Source: Lutibacter sp. A80 (GTDB lineage Bacteria > Bacteroidota > Bacteroidia > Flavobacteriales > Flavobacteriaceae). Taken from it: 64,000 nucleotides of DNA. The stretch lies in NCBI RefSeq assembly GCF_022429645.1, contig NZ_CP092480.1, forward strand, positions 2,772,501 through 2,836,500, read 5' to 3'. The position numbers and the translations under genes were made by a program. Below the pieces are notes generated by a model that searched no databases, was not told the origin of the DNA, and saw nothing but the letters and a program-made list of their open reading frames with translations. Of this stretch, positions 27,036 to 36,003 are shown piece by piece (within the stretch, counting starts at the first letter, position 1; the number at the start of each line of letters is the position of its first letter).

Positions 27036-27395
27036 TTATTTTGAAACTTTTAAAACATCTGTAATAATTTTTTCCAAATCATGTTTTGGTAAGGCACCTT
27101 GAGCCATTTGTGGTTCTTCACCTTTTGGTACAAATAACATAGAAGGAATACTTCTAATTCCAAATGCTGCAGCTAATTCTTGTTCTGCCTCTGTATCAAC
27201 TTTATATATATTTACCTTTCCTTTGTAATCATCACTTAATTCTTCAAGAACAGGAGCAACAGCTTTGCATGGACCACACCAATCTGCATAAAAGTCGATT
27301 ATACAAGGAATTTCTCCTTCAAACTTCCACTCTTTATTTTTTTCGAAATTAAAAACTTTTTCTAAAAAAGTTTCTTTTGTTAATAATTCTGTCAT
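27036..27395 (-). CDS. Thioredoxin family protein
   Basis: 119 residues from the ATG at 27395. An in-frame ATG at 27452 would add 19 residues unlike thioredoxins. The redox motif WCGPCK (Cys40, Cys43) sits in FYADWCGPCKAVAPVLEEL, and the cis-proline is in IRSIPSMLFV. It has no signal peptide, so it is cytoplasmic and acts as a disulfide reductant. The N-terminal 20 residues (TKETFLEKVFNFEKNKEW) match the flavobacterial stand-alone thioredoxin type. Monocistronic, closed by a shared terminator. Confidence 0.93.
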   Translation of the reverse strand: MTELLTKETFLEKVFNFEKNKEWKFEGEIPCIIDFYADWCGPCKAVAPVLEELSDDYKGKVNIYKVDTEAEQELAAAFGIRSIPSMLFVPKGEEPQMAQGALPKHDLEKIITDVLKVSK

Positions 27396-27566
27396 TTTTT
27401 TAAATTTTATATGATTAGTATAACAACTATTATACCATAGTTTTGACGACAAAGTGACATAAATCCTTACAAATCAGAAGTAACAAAAGTTACAACTCTA
27501 ATCCATTTATAAATTAGAGCTCCGTAACTAACAATTTTAAAACTTTTTAGACACTGTATTTTTAAT

Positions 27567-27574
27567 TAACTTTG
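27567..27574 (+). promoter_or_regulatory. Bacteroidota-type -7 promoter box for the prolyl oligopeptidase gene
   Basis: TAACTTTG matches the Bacteroidota consensus TAnnTTTG and lies 24 bp before the ATG at 27598. No clear TTG was found at the expected -33 distance. Confidence 0.5.
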
Positions 27575-27597
27575 ATAATCAATTAAAATTAAGTACT

Positions 27598-29724
27598 ATG
27601 AAAAAAATACTTTTATTAACACTCGTTGGATTTTCTCTATTTTCTTGTAAAAAATCCGATACACAAACTATTACTAAATTGAAATATCCTACAACAAAAA
27701 AAGTTGATACAGTAACTAATTATTTTAGTACAGAAGTTAAAGATCCTTACAGATGGTTAGAAGACGATATGTCTAATGAAACTGCAGCTTGGGTTAAAGA
27801 AGAAAATAAAGTTACTTATAATTTTTTATCTAATATTCCATATCGTGAAACATTAAAAAAACGTTTAGAAAAATTATGGAATTATGAAAAAATAGGAGCT
27901 CCTTTTAAAGAAGGTGATTTTACCTATTTCTATAAAAATAATGGTCTACAAAATCAATATGTTCTTTATAGATCTAAAGGAGATGAGCATCCAGAAGTTT
28001 TTTTGGATCCAAATACCTTTTCTAAAGATGGAACAACCTCTTTAGGCGGATTGTCATTTTCTAAAGATGGAAGTTTGGTCGCATACGCCATTTCTGAAGG
28101 AGGAAGCGATTGGCGTAAAATTATTATAATGGACGCGCTTTCAAAAGAAATTAAAGAAGATACACTTATAGATGTTAAATTTAGTGGCATGGCTTGGAAA
28201 GGAAATGAAGGTCTTTTTTACTCGAGTTATGAAAAACCAAAAGGAAGTGAGCTTTCAGCAAAAACAGACCAGCATCGCTTATTTTATCATAAATTAGGTA
28301 CAAAACAATCTGAAGATGAGATTATTTTTGGTGATAAACAAAAAAGACGTTACGTAAATGCTGGAGTTACTGAAGATGAAAAATATTTAATTATTTCAGC
28401 TTCAATTTCAACCTCAGGAAACGAATTATACTTTAAAGACTTGACAGATCCAACTAGTAAAATAACTCCTATAATATTAGGTTTTGATAATGATACTGGT
28501 GTAATTGAACATAAAGATGGATATTTTTATTTAAGTACTAATGTAAATGCACCAAATAAAAGAATTGTAAAAGTTGCTGTTAAAAATCCTTCAAAAGAAA
28601 ATTGGGTTGATGTAATTCCTGAAACTAAAAATGTATTAAATATATCTACGGCAAGTGGTTATATTTTTGCAAATTATATGGTTGATGCTGTTTCTAAAGT
28701 AATGCAATACGATTTTAATGGAAAATTAATTAGAACTATTGAATTACCTGGTATTGGTACTGCGGGTGGTTTTAGTGGGAAAAATAATGCAGAGACTATT
28801 TATTATTCTTTTACAAATTATACAACACCAGGATCAATTTATTCATTTAAACCAAAATCTGGAATATCAGAATTATATAAAAAACCTGCAATAGATTTTA
28901 ATGCTGAAAATTACGAATCCAAACAAGTATTTTATACTTCAAAAGATGGAACAAAAATACCAATGATAATTTCTTTTAAAAAAGGAATTGAATTAAATGG
29001 GAAAAACCCAACAATTTTATATGGTTATGGAGGATTTAATATTAGCTTAACTCCTAGTTTTAATATTGCAAATGCAGTTTGGATGGAGCAAGGAGGTATT
29101 TATGCCGTTCCAAATTTACGTGGTGGTGGCGAATACGGTAAAGCGTGGCATAATGCAGGTACAAAACTTCAAAAACAAAATGTATTTGATGACTTTATTG
29201 CTGCTGCTGAATATTTAATTGAAAACAAGTACACATCATCTAGTCATTTAGCTATTAGAGGAGGTTCTAACGGAGGATTGCTAGTTGGCGCAACAATGAC
29301 ACAACGCCCTGATTTAATGAAAGTAGCATTGCCAGACGTTGGTGTGTTAGATATGTTACGTTATCATACGTTTACTGCTGGAGCTGGTTGGGCTTATGAC
29401 TACGGAACTGCTGAAGATTCTAAAGAAATGTTCAATTATTTAAAAGAATATTCACCTGTTCATAATGTAAAATCAGGGATTGAATACCCAGCTACAATGG
29501 TAACTACAGGTGATCACGATGATAGGGTAGTACCTGCACATTCGTTCAAATTTGCAGCAACTTTACAAGAAAAACAAAAGGGAAATAATCCTGTTTTAAT
29601 ACGTATTGAAACAAATGCAGGACACGGAGCAGGAACCCCTGTTTCTAAAATTATTGACCAATATGCCGATATTTTTGGATTTACTTTATACAATATGGGC
29701 TATAATACCTTGCCTAATGAATAA
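27598..29724 (+). CDS. Prolyl oligopeptidase family serine peptidase (S9A), lipoprotein
   Basis: 708 residues. A lipoprotein signal (MKKILLLTLVGFSLFSC, Cys17) precedes the S9A entry motif DPYRWLEDDMSNETAAWVKEEN. A seven-bladed propeller region runs to about residue 420, followed by an alpha/beta-hydrolase domain with nucleophile Ser557 in RGGSNGGLLVG, Asp in GDHDDRVVPAHSF and His in NAGHGAG. It cleaves short peptides after proline; the lipobox places it at the periplasmic face of a membrane or at the surface, probably scavenging peptides. Length matches the family. It is transcribed alone, with a TAnnTTTG box upstream. Confidence 0.95.
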   Translation: MKKILLLTLVGFSLFSCKKSDTQTITKLKYPTTKKVDTVTNYFSTEVKDPYRWLEDDMSNETAAWVKEENKVTYNFLSNIPYRETLKKRLEKLWNYEKIGAPFKEGDFTYFYKNNGLQNQYVLYRSKGDEHPEVFLDPNTFSKDGTTSLGGLSFSKDGSLVAYAISEGGSDWRKIIIMDALSKEIKEDTLIDVKFSGMAWKGNEGLFYSSYEKPKGSELSAKTDQHRLFYHKLGTKQSEDEIIFGDKQKRRYVNAGVTEDEKYLIISASISTSGNELYFKDLTDPTSKITPIILGFDNDTGVIEHKDGYFYLSTNVNAPNKRIVKVAVKNPSKENWVDVIPETKNVLNISTASGYIFANYMVDAVSKVMQYDFNGKLIRTIELPGIGTAGGFSGKNNAETIYYSFTNYTTPGSIYSFKPKSGISELYKKPAIDFNAENYESKQVFYTSKDGTKIPMIISFKKGIELNGKNPTILYGYGGFNISLTPSFNIANAVWMEQGGIYAVPNLRGGGEYGKAWHNAGTKLQKQNVFDDFIAAAEYLIENKYTSSSHLAIRGGSNGGLLVGATMTQRPDLMKVALPDVGVLDMLRYHTFTAGAGWAYDYGTAEDSKEMFNYLKEYSPVHNVKSGIEYPATMVTTGDHDDRVVPAHSFKFAATLQEKQKGNNPVLIRIETNAGHGAGTPVSKIIDQYADIFGFTLYNMGYNTLPNE

Positions 29725-29902
29725 AAGTTAGGAGATAATACCTGTGTTTATCTTGATAATTCTAGTAAAACTAAGCATTATTAGAGCCTATATGTCTGTT
29801 AAATAACCTATAATAAGGTGTTTAACTTTATAATGTGACTTTTTCTTGTAAAAATGGTCTTATTTAATGCATATTTGCATTTTAAAAATAAATTTAAAAA
29901 GT

Positions 29903-30823
29903 ATGAAAAAAATAATTTTAGCATTGGTATGTATGTTTGGAATAACCTACATAAATGCACAAACAATAGAGGAGTTAAAAGCAGAACAAGCTCCTAAAAA
30001 AGATTCTATAGCTGCATTACAAGCGAAAGTTGATGCAATACAAAGTAAAATAGATGCTTTTCCAGGATGGAAAAAAGGTGCTTTTGGTACTATTGGAGGA
30101 ACACTTGCAGGTTTTGATAATTGGTACTCTAAAGGAAGTCCAAATTCTTCAACTGGAAATATTGGATTTACAGTAAACGCTTTTGCAAACCTAACACAAG
30201 AAAAATATTTCTGGAGAAATTCAGCTAATGTAAATTTAAGCTGGGTTAAATTTGATGACAAGGATGATGATACTGATAATAGTGACTTTCAAGAAGCTAC
30301 AGATGTGTTTAGTATCACTTCTTTATTTGGATATAAATTAAGCGAAAAATTTGCAATTTCTACTTTAGGAGAATACAAAACTACTATTTTAAGTAATTTT
30401 AACGATCCTGGTTATTTAGACCTTGGGGTTGGTGCTACTTGGACTCCTATTACAGATTTAGTGGTTGTAATACACCCTTTAAACTATAATTTTGTATTTA
30501 GCGATGGAGATAGCAATTTTGAATCTTCTTTAGGTGCCAAAATAGTTGCTGATTATACAAAGCAACTTGGAGCAGTTAATTTTAAAACAAATTTTTCTGC
30601 ATTTCAAAGTTATAAAGATGCAGATTATTCAAACTGGACGTGGACCAACTCTTTTGGGTACACACTTTGGAAAGGTATTGGTGTAGGTTTTGATTTAGGT
30701 TTAAGAAAAAACAAACAAGAGGCTTTGAATTATGCTTTAGATGATGATGAGTCAGCTACATTTGATACTATTGACAATAAACTTCAAACATACTGGATGT
30801 TTGGTTTAAACTATTCTTTTTAA
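29903..30823 (+). CDS. DUF3078 outer-membrane protein
   Basis: 306 residues from the ATG at 29903 (an ATG 36 bp upstream precedes non-signal sequence). The signal peptide MKKIILALVCMFGITYINAQ is followed by a short coiled segment (KKDSIAALQAKVDAIQSKID) and a beta-barrel-like body with alternating aromatics (GFDNWYSKGSPNSS, NVNLSWVKF, WTWTNSFGYTLW) ending YWMFGLNYSF, a typical C-terminal outer-membrane strand. DUF3078 proteins are common in Bacteroidota; the function is unknown. Monocistronic, with a strong terminator just downstream. Confidence 0.88.
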   Translation: MKKIILALVCMFGITYINAQTIEELKAEQAPKKDSIAALQAKVDAIQSKIDAFPGWKKGAFGTIGGTLAGFDNWYSKGSPNSSTGNIGFTVNAFANLTQEKYFWRNSANVNLSWVKFDDKDDDTDNSDFQEATDVFSITSLFGYKLSEKFAISTLGEYKTTILSNFNDPGYLDLGVGATWTPITDLVVVIHPLNYNFVFSDGDSNFESSLGAKIVADYTKQLGAVNFKTNFSAFQSYKDADYSNWTWTNSFGYTLWKGIGVGFDLGLRKNKQEALNYALDDDESATFDTIDNKLQTYWMFGLNYSF

Positions 30824-30851
30824 GAGGTTTAATTAAACTATAAAATAACTT

Positions 30852-30889
30852 AAAGCCTAACAATTCTTTTGAATTTGTTAGGCTTTTTT
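30852..30889 (+). terminator. Intrinsic terminator after the DUF3078 gene
   Basis: AAAGCCTAACAATTC (30852-30866) pairs with GAATTTGTTAGGCTTT (30871-30886) with one bulged base, followed by T residues. Confidence 0.88.
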
Positions 30890-31114
30890 GTGTTTAAGTT
30901 ATTCGTTATCTTCATTGATACAATAAAGAAACCAATCTATGTTTGTAAAGAACAAATAGCCTGCTGCTGCACAAATAAGCTTCAAATGTATTTATTTATC
31001 TAAGGCTAGTTTTAATTCATTCAAATTTTTGGTTGTATTCAGTTGTTGATGTAAAACACCAACAATATATAAAAATATTCTTTTTAAGAAATTTAAACTA
31101 GATTCTAAAAGTCT

Positions 31115-31157
31115 AAAAAGGGCAAACAAATTATGTGATTTGTTTGCCCTTTTTTTC
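31115..31157. terminator. Orphan intrinsic terminator-like hairpin
   Basis: AAAAAGGGCAAACAAAT (31115-31131) pairs perfectly with ATTTGTTTGCCCTTTTT (31138-31154) over a 6-nt loop, then T residues. No gene ends nearby; the closest stops are about 200 bp away on either side, each with its own terminator. Confidence 0.8.
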
Positions 31158-31300
31158 GTTTATATTTTTCTAGTTTTCAACTAGTTTATTGTATTGTTTT
31201 ATATTGTATCCTTATTTAATTGTTGGTAAAAAAACAGCAACAATGGCTAAAGAAGTTAAGCTTATTACATTATAGACATTAATATAATTTTAATAAAAGT

Positions 31301-31327
31301 AAAAGACCGCCTTTAAGGCGGTCTTTA
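31301..31327. terminator. Intrinsic terminator downstream of the choice-of-anchor-J gene
   Basis: AAAGACCGCC (31302-31311) and GGCGGTCTTT (31317-31326) form a strong stem just beyond the minus-strand gene stop at 31360. The flanks are A-rich on the left and T-rich on the right. Confidence 0.85.
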
Positions 31328-31359
31328 TATTATATTTTATTGAAAAATAAAAGATTTAA

Positions 31360-32988
31360 CTATTGTAGTACATAAACACCACCACTTAAAACAACTCTCA
31401 TTTCCCATACTTCTGCAGTACCTGAATATACATCATATAGAACAGCAAATTTTTGTCCTTCAGCCATTCCAGGGAAGTTATTTAAAAGTACTGTATTAAT
31501 ATATGCTAATATAGATTCAGGGCTTTCATAATTATCAGTACCTTCTCTTACATCAAAATTATCGTAGTAACCAGGAAATCCATATTCAGTTCCTAAAGAA
31601 TCATAATCTGCTTGCGTAAAAGTATACTTTATTGTGTTGTCTGGAACCCAATTATTACCATCGTGTCCAAATTGTGTAACAGGATCGTTTGCAGTCCATT
31701 CACCGTCAACAACAGTGTACAAGTTACCTTTAACAGATGTTGTTCCAGCATAATATTTGTACATAACAATTAAATTGTCTTCTTCTTGTGCATAAGAATC
31801 CATTTTACTCAAGAAAGTTGGTAAGTAGTTTTCAGGGATAATAGTACTATCAAAATTATCATATCTACCAGGAGTTCCTGATTCAGTTCCCATTGAATTG
31901 TAGTCAGAAGTACTTAAATAGTAAACTCCTTCCATTGCTTCCCAAGAACCATTAGTATATTGAAAATATGTTCCTTTAGAATCTGTTGTTCCTTCAATTC
32001 CAGGAACTTTGATTACTGCAAAATCAATTTGCCAAGTTGGAGCAGTTGAATCTGTAGCAATATATTTAAAAGCTACATGTATAGATTCACCATTATAAGC
32101 TGATAAATCAACTAATTCAGATAATACATAATCATAGTCATAATCTTCTCCAGAAGGCATAGTTTCAATAGTAAGTTCATCCCAAGTAGCAGCAGTATGA
32201 TCACTTCCAGTAGTATAATCAGTTGAAACTAATACACTAATTAAATCCCAATCTCCATTTATAAATGGAGCAGCTTGGTTTATTTGAAAACTTGCATTTG
32301 TTTGATCTGTTAAATCAATTTCTGGAGAAATTAACCAATCTTCGTTTTGACCATCTCCATAAGCAGATATTTTAGCATATTCGTAATCTCCGTAGCTACT
32401 AGCATACCAATCTTTAGATCCCATTACATTTATAGCTTCAAAACCACTAAGATCACCATTAAAAGAAGCTTCGTAATAGTCAGAAAGACCAGTAGTAACT
32501 TCACCTACATATTGTTTGTAAGTTGTTAATATAATGTCACCTTCTTCAGGTGATGGAATGTTAGCTTCTAAAATATCCCCTATGTATTCTAATGGGTCTT
32601 CATTTGGGAAAAATCCAATAGCATTGCTTCCTCCCATTGGGTAATCTGAATTTGCTAAATAGTATGATTCTGCATTTGTAAGTTCAACAACTTCAGGAAG
32701 GTTGCTTAAACCATCTTTCATTTTGTAATGAATAATTGCAGAGGAACCATCACCCCAAACAGGGTATAAGTCGCTTAAGTAATTTGGCATTAAAGTTTTT
32801 ACTTCATCAAGAGTAGAGAAACCGCCATCAACTCCAAGTTCATCATAATCATCATCAGTAAGTATTAATTCAACATCACCAACTATTACTTCTTCTTGAG
32901 CATCAATAGCTGAATAAATATCATCCATTGGGTCACAGCTTGTAAACACCAAGCCTAAAACCATCATTATATAAATTAATTTTTTCAT
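31360..32988 (-). CDS. Lipoprotein with choice-of-anchor-J (DUF5017-like) domain and four internal repeats
   Basis: 542 residues. A lipobox (VLGLVFTSC, Cys19) indicates outer-membrane lipidation. A central jelly-roll domain of choice-of-anchor-J type occupies about 175-330 (SKDWYASSYGD... DWLISPEIDLTDQTNASFQ). Two units precede it and two follow it, of about 70 residues each, patterned as LTxxDYxxLG, YLPxxL, then EGDxxxVxYKxYxG; the C-terminal pair (DYNSMGTESGTPGRYDNFD and DYDSLGTEYGFPGYYDNFD) is the clearest. No enzymatic motif is seen. It sits 12 bp after a TonB-dependent receptor gene and takes the position SusD has in SusCD pairs, so a ligand-binding role is plausible but inferred. Confidence 0.82.
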   Translation of the reverse strand: MKKLIYIMMVLGLVFTSCDPMDDIYSAIDAQEEVIVGDVELILTDDDYDELGVDGGFSTLDEVKTLMPNYLSDLYPVWGDGSSAIIHYKMKDGLSNLPEVVELTNAESYYLANSDYPMGGSNAIGFFPNEDPLEYIGDILEANIPSPEEGDIILTTYKQYVGEVTTGLSDYYEASFNGDLSGFEAINVMGSKDWYASSYGDYEYAKISAYGDGQNEDWLISPEIDLTDQTNASFQINQAAPFINGDWDLISVLVSTDYTTGSDHTAATWDELTIETMPSGEDYDYDYVLSELVDLSAYNGESIHVAFKYIATDSTAPTWQIDFAVIKVPGIEGTTDSKGTYFQYTNGSWEAMEGVYYLSTSDYNSMGTESGTPGRYDNFDSTIIPENYLPTFLSKMDSYAQEEDNLIVMYKYYAGTTSVKGNLYTVVDGEWTANDPVTQFGHDGNNWVPDNTIKYTFTQADYDSLGTEYGFPGYYDNFDVREGTDNYESPESILAYINTVLLNNFPGMAEGQKFAVLYDVYSGTAEVWEMRVVLSGGVYVLQ

Positions 32989-33000
32989 TATTGTAATATT

Positions 33001-35526
33001 TTAAAAGTTAATTTTTGCACTTACGTTAAAAGTTCTTCCATATCCAAACCAAACTAGTGCAGTTGAATCAACAGAACCTGATCCATCTGTAGCATCAGCA
33101 ATATATTCTGTATTAAATACATTGTTCATTCTTCCAATTAATGTAGCGTCTAAGTCACCAATTTTAAATCCGTGTCTTATACTCATATCAAAAGTAGAAT
33201 AGTCAGGTGCTTTCCAAGCTTGAGGTCCTACAGAGCCTCTATCATTTGGATCATATGCTGCATATAAATCAGCAAAATAGTTAAAGTCAACTGTAAAGTT
33301 TGTTTTGTCCATTAATTCATAATCCAACCCTAATGCTGCAGTTGTTTGAGCTGCCTCAGCTACTTTTAATCCTTTAATATATAAGTCTACAGTATCAACT
33401 AAGTTTTGTTCTTCATCAAAAATTTGAACATCAGTTACATTATTATCCCAAGTCCAGTCACCTAAAGAAAGCATACCAATTACACTTAATTTTTCTGAAG
33501 GTCTGTAAGTAAAGTCTAATTCAATTCCTTGGTGAAGTGCATTTACACCTAATATATTTGCTGAATTAAAAGTTCCATCTGGGTTTTCAAAACTTCTTGT
33601 TAAAGTTCTATCTTGCCATTCAGTTCTATATATGTTAAGATTTGCTGCAAAATTTGCTCCTCTAAATCCGTAACCAAGTTCAGCACTAAATATTTTTTGA
33701 TTTTCAGCATCTGCATTAATATGGTCATTATCATAATTTAAGAAAACCGCATCAAATCCTGGTGCTTTTTCAAAATATCCAATATTAGCAAAAACATTGT
33801 GTTCATCATTAATATTGTAGTTTGCTCCCCCTTTAATACTGTACCCTGTAAAGTTATATTTATCAGTTTCTTGATTTCCTGGTACATATTGGAAATAGTC
33901 AATTCTTTTATATGAAGTGTTTGAAAAAGCTGCAGAAATAAAACCTGCAATATTATCTTTATCGTACTCTAATTGAGTAAATAAACCTTGCCATCCCACT
34001 TCACCATCATTCCAATAATCTCTTTTATCACCAACTTGTAATGCAGCATTAGGGTTATTTACATCGCTATCGTCAAGCGCATAATCTGCACCTAATAAAT
34101 CTGTAACTTCAGAGAAGTGTTTACCAGTATACATTCTTAAATCGATACCTCCAATAAATGATAAGTTTTCGTTTAATTCTGTTTTTAATGTAGATAAAGC
34201 ACCAAACCAACTATGGTCATTTCTTGATGCTCTTAAATATGCTTCAGCACCTAAACCTAAATCACCATTTGCACGGTTTATTGCAACAATATTATCAATA
34301 TCAATTGGTTGGTCATCACCACCAATTCTATTGTTAAACAAACTAGTGTTACCAGCAGTACCACCACCACCACCTGCTCCCCAAGAAGCGTACAATGCAG
34401 TAGATACGTTAGTTTTATCGTTAATTGTCCAATAATGGTTTAAAGAAGTTTGTGATTTGTGGTAGAAGTTATCTTCAACATTTACAACATTACCGTCTCT
34501 AAGTCCCCAGTTTGGGTTAAATTTTATACCACTTTCAGCATTTCTATATGTAGAAATTAAGCTTTGGTTTTGTCTTTGACCATGGTATTGCGGTGCTCCA
34601 AAAGAAGTTATTGCAATTTTATGATTATCATTTATTTGTTTTGAAATATTAATGAAGTAGTTGTAACCTTCAAATTCAGTTCCATCTACATAACCATCAC
34701 CTTTTGTTTTTGAAGCAGAAATAGTTGCTGCAAATCCATTGTCAAGTAAACCAGTTGAAACAGTAGCTCCATATTTTTGGTATCCATCATTACCAACACC
34801 TGTAAAAATATTTCCACCTTTTTCTACATCTGTAGTTTTAGATAAAATATTTACTGTTCCTCCAATAGAAGGTACAGCTAATTTAGAAGCTCCTAAACCT
34901 CGTTGAACCTGCATTGCGCTAGTAACATCAGCTAAACCAGCCCAGTTAGACCAGTAAACTTTTCCGTTTTCCATATCATTAACAGGAACTCCATTAATCA
35001 TTACAGCAACGTTTTCAGAATTAAACCCTCTTAATGTTAATCTACCATCTCCAAAACCACCACCAGATTTAGTAGCGTATACACCAGGTGTAGATTTCAA
35101 GATTTCAGGAAATTCTTGAGATCCTAATTTGTGTTCAATAACATCTGCTTTTACAGTTGAAACTGCTACAGGTGTTTTTCTGTCAATTGCAAATGAAGTT
35201 GCTGTAATTACAATTTCAGATAAAGACTCTGCAGAAGGATTTAATGCAATTGCATTAAAGTTCTTAGAACCACTAAATGTTAAAGTTTTAGCTTCATATC
35301 CAACAAATGAAACTACAATAGTACCACTAGAAATAGATGTTTCTAATGTGAAATTTCCATCAAAATCTGTAGAAACTCCTGTGCTAGATCCTTTAACAAC
35401 AATAGAAGCTCCAGGTAAAGGCTGACTTGTTTCGTCAACTACTTTTCCAGTAAGTTTTGTTTGAGCAAAAATAGTAGCGGAAGTACAAAGTACTACTACC
35501 ATTAATAAATGTTTAAATTTTCTCAT
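33001..35526 (-). CDS. TonB-dependent outer-membrane receptor with carboxypeptidase-regulatory-like domain
   Basis: 841 residues. The signal peptide (KFKHLLMVVVLCTSATIFAQ) precedes a CarboxypepD_reg-like domain (about 23-100, LTGKVVDETSQPLPGASIVV), a plug domain (about 115-230, LKSTPGVYATKSGGG... then TLRGFNSENVAVMINGVPV and GGTVNILSK), and a long beta-barrel ending GRTFNVSAKINF. It imports a ligand across the outer membrane using TonB energy. The length and absence of SusC-type signatures suggest a non-SusC receptor. The downstream lipoprotein gene (12-bp gap) is its likely partner. The substrate is unknown. Confidence 0.93.
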   Translation of the reverse strand: MRKFKHLLMVVVLCTSATIFAQTKLTGKVVDETSQPLPGASIVVKGSSTGVSTDFDGNFTLETSISSGTIVVSFVGYEAKTLTFSGSKNFNAIALNPSAESLSEIVITATSFAIDRKTPVAVSTVKADVIEHKLGSQEFPEILKSTPGVYATKSGGGFGDGRLTLRGFNSENVAVMINGVPVNDMENGKVYWSNWAGLADVTSAMQVQRGLGASKLAVPSIGGTVNILSKTTDVEKGGNIFTGVGNDGYQKYGATVSTGLLDNGFAATISASKTKGDGYVDGTEFEGYNYFINISKQINDNHKIAITSFGAPQYHGQRQNQSLISTYRNAESGIKFNPNWGLRDGNVVNVEDNFYHKSQTSLNHYWTINDKTNVSTALYASWGAGGGGGTAGNTSLFNNRIGGDDQPIDIDNIVAINRANGDLGLGAEAYLRASRNDHSWFGALSTLKTELNENLSFIGGIDLRMYTGKHFSEVTDLLGADYALDDSDVNNPNAALQVGDKRDYWNDGEVGWQGLFTQLEYDKDNIAGFISAAFSNTSYKRIDYFQYVPGNQETDKYNFTGYSIKGGANYNINDEHNVFANIGYFEKAPGFDAVFLNYDNDHINADAENQKIFSAELGYGFRGANFAANLNIYRTEWQDRTLTRSFENPDGTFNSANILGVNALHQGIELDFTYRPSEKLSVIGMLSLGDWTWDNNVTDVQIFDEEQNLVDTVDLYIKGLKVAEAAQTTAALGLDYELMDKTNFTVDFNYFADLYAAYDPNDRGSVGPQAWKAPDYSTFDMSIRHGFKIGDLDATLIGRMNNVFNTEYIADATDGSGSVDSTALVWFGYGRTFNVSAKINF

Positions 35527-36003
35527 TTTTAAATTTTAATTTGAATTAAATGTCCTGCAAAAATGCAATATTTTGTTGATTCTACCTTTAATTAATTGTT
35601 AAACTTTAACATTTAATTAAGAACCATAAATATACAAAAAATAGATGAGTTTATTGATAATCAGATAGGTGGAAATATTCAAATGTTAATATAAATTAAT
35701 AATATGTTAAAAATGGAGTGTTTTTTTATGAGATTACTTTTTTTAAAAAAGAAATTTTTATAAGTTTATTCGTATTTTTCTAATAAATTCTTCTTTAGAA
35801 TGTATTTATTCCCCTTTTTTTTAGTTCAGTATGTCGTAAAATCTAATTTTTAAGGTTAAAATAGCAGATTTTTTCTAAAATTAGAAAGCTGTCTAAAAAA
35901 TATAAAAATTCATTATTCTGAAAATAAGTTCAGACAGATGAAAATTTGCTTTTTAGACAGCTTTTAAACCTAGAAAGGATGTAAAATTATTTTCCTTTGT
36001 ATT
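35527..36003. other. Intergenic region between the TonB receptor and pgi
   Basis: 477 bp. The part near 35526 must carry the promoter of the receptor gene; the minus strand has GCATTTTTGCA, near but not equal to the -7 consensus. The part near 36003 contains a palindromic element (35885-35964). No ORF or RNA gene was recognised. Confidence 0.6.
35885..35964. repeat. Palindromic MITE/REP-like element, copy 1
   Basis: AAAGCTGTCTAAAAA (35885-35899) is the exact reverse complement of TTTTTAGACAGCTTT (35950-35964). The 50-bp interior contains CATTATTCTGAAAATAAG. A related element with similar ends and a CATTCTGAA interior is at 45454-45598. It lies downstream of pgi's stop and may also act as its terminator. 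Confidence 0.65.

Larger units (their letters stand above)
30824..31359. other. Gene-poor 536-bp interval with three strong hairpins
   Basis: The interval holds the DUF3078 terminator (30852), an orphan terminator-like hairpin (31115) and a GC-rich hairpin (31301) next to the choice-of-anchor-J gene stop. Between the first two lies about 225 bp with no supported ORF. A minus-strand frame of about 45 codons without a good start is readable there but unconvincing. The orphan hairpin could end an unannotated small RNA on either strand. Confidence 0.5.

Noticed and set aside
30990-31140. Minus-strand frame of about 45 codons ending TTKNLNELKLALDK
   Set aside because: It reads like protein but has no good start codon, crosses the terminator hairpin and cannot be tied to any family. 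It could be a gene remnant; not listed as a gene.
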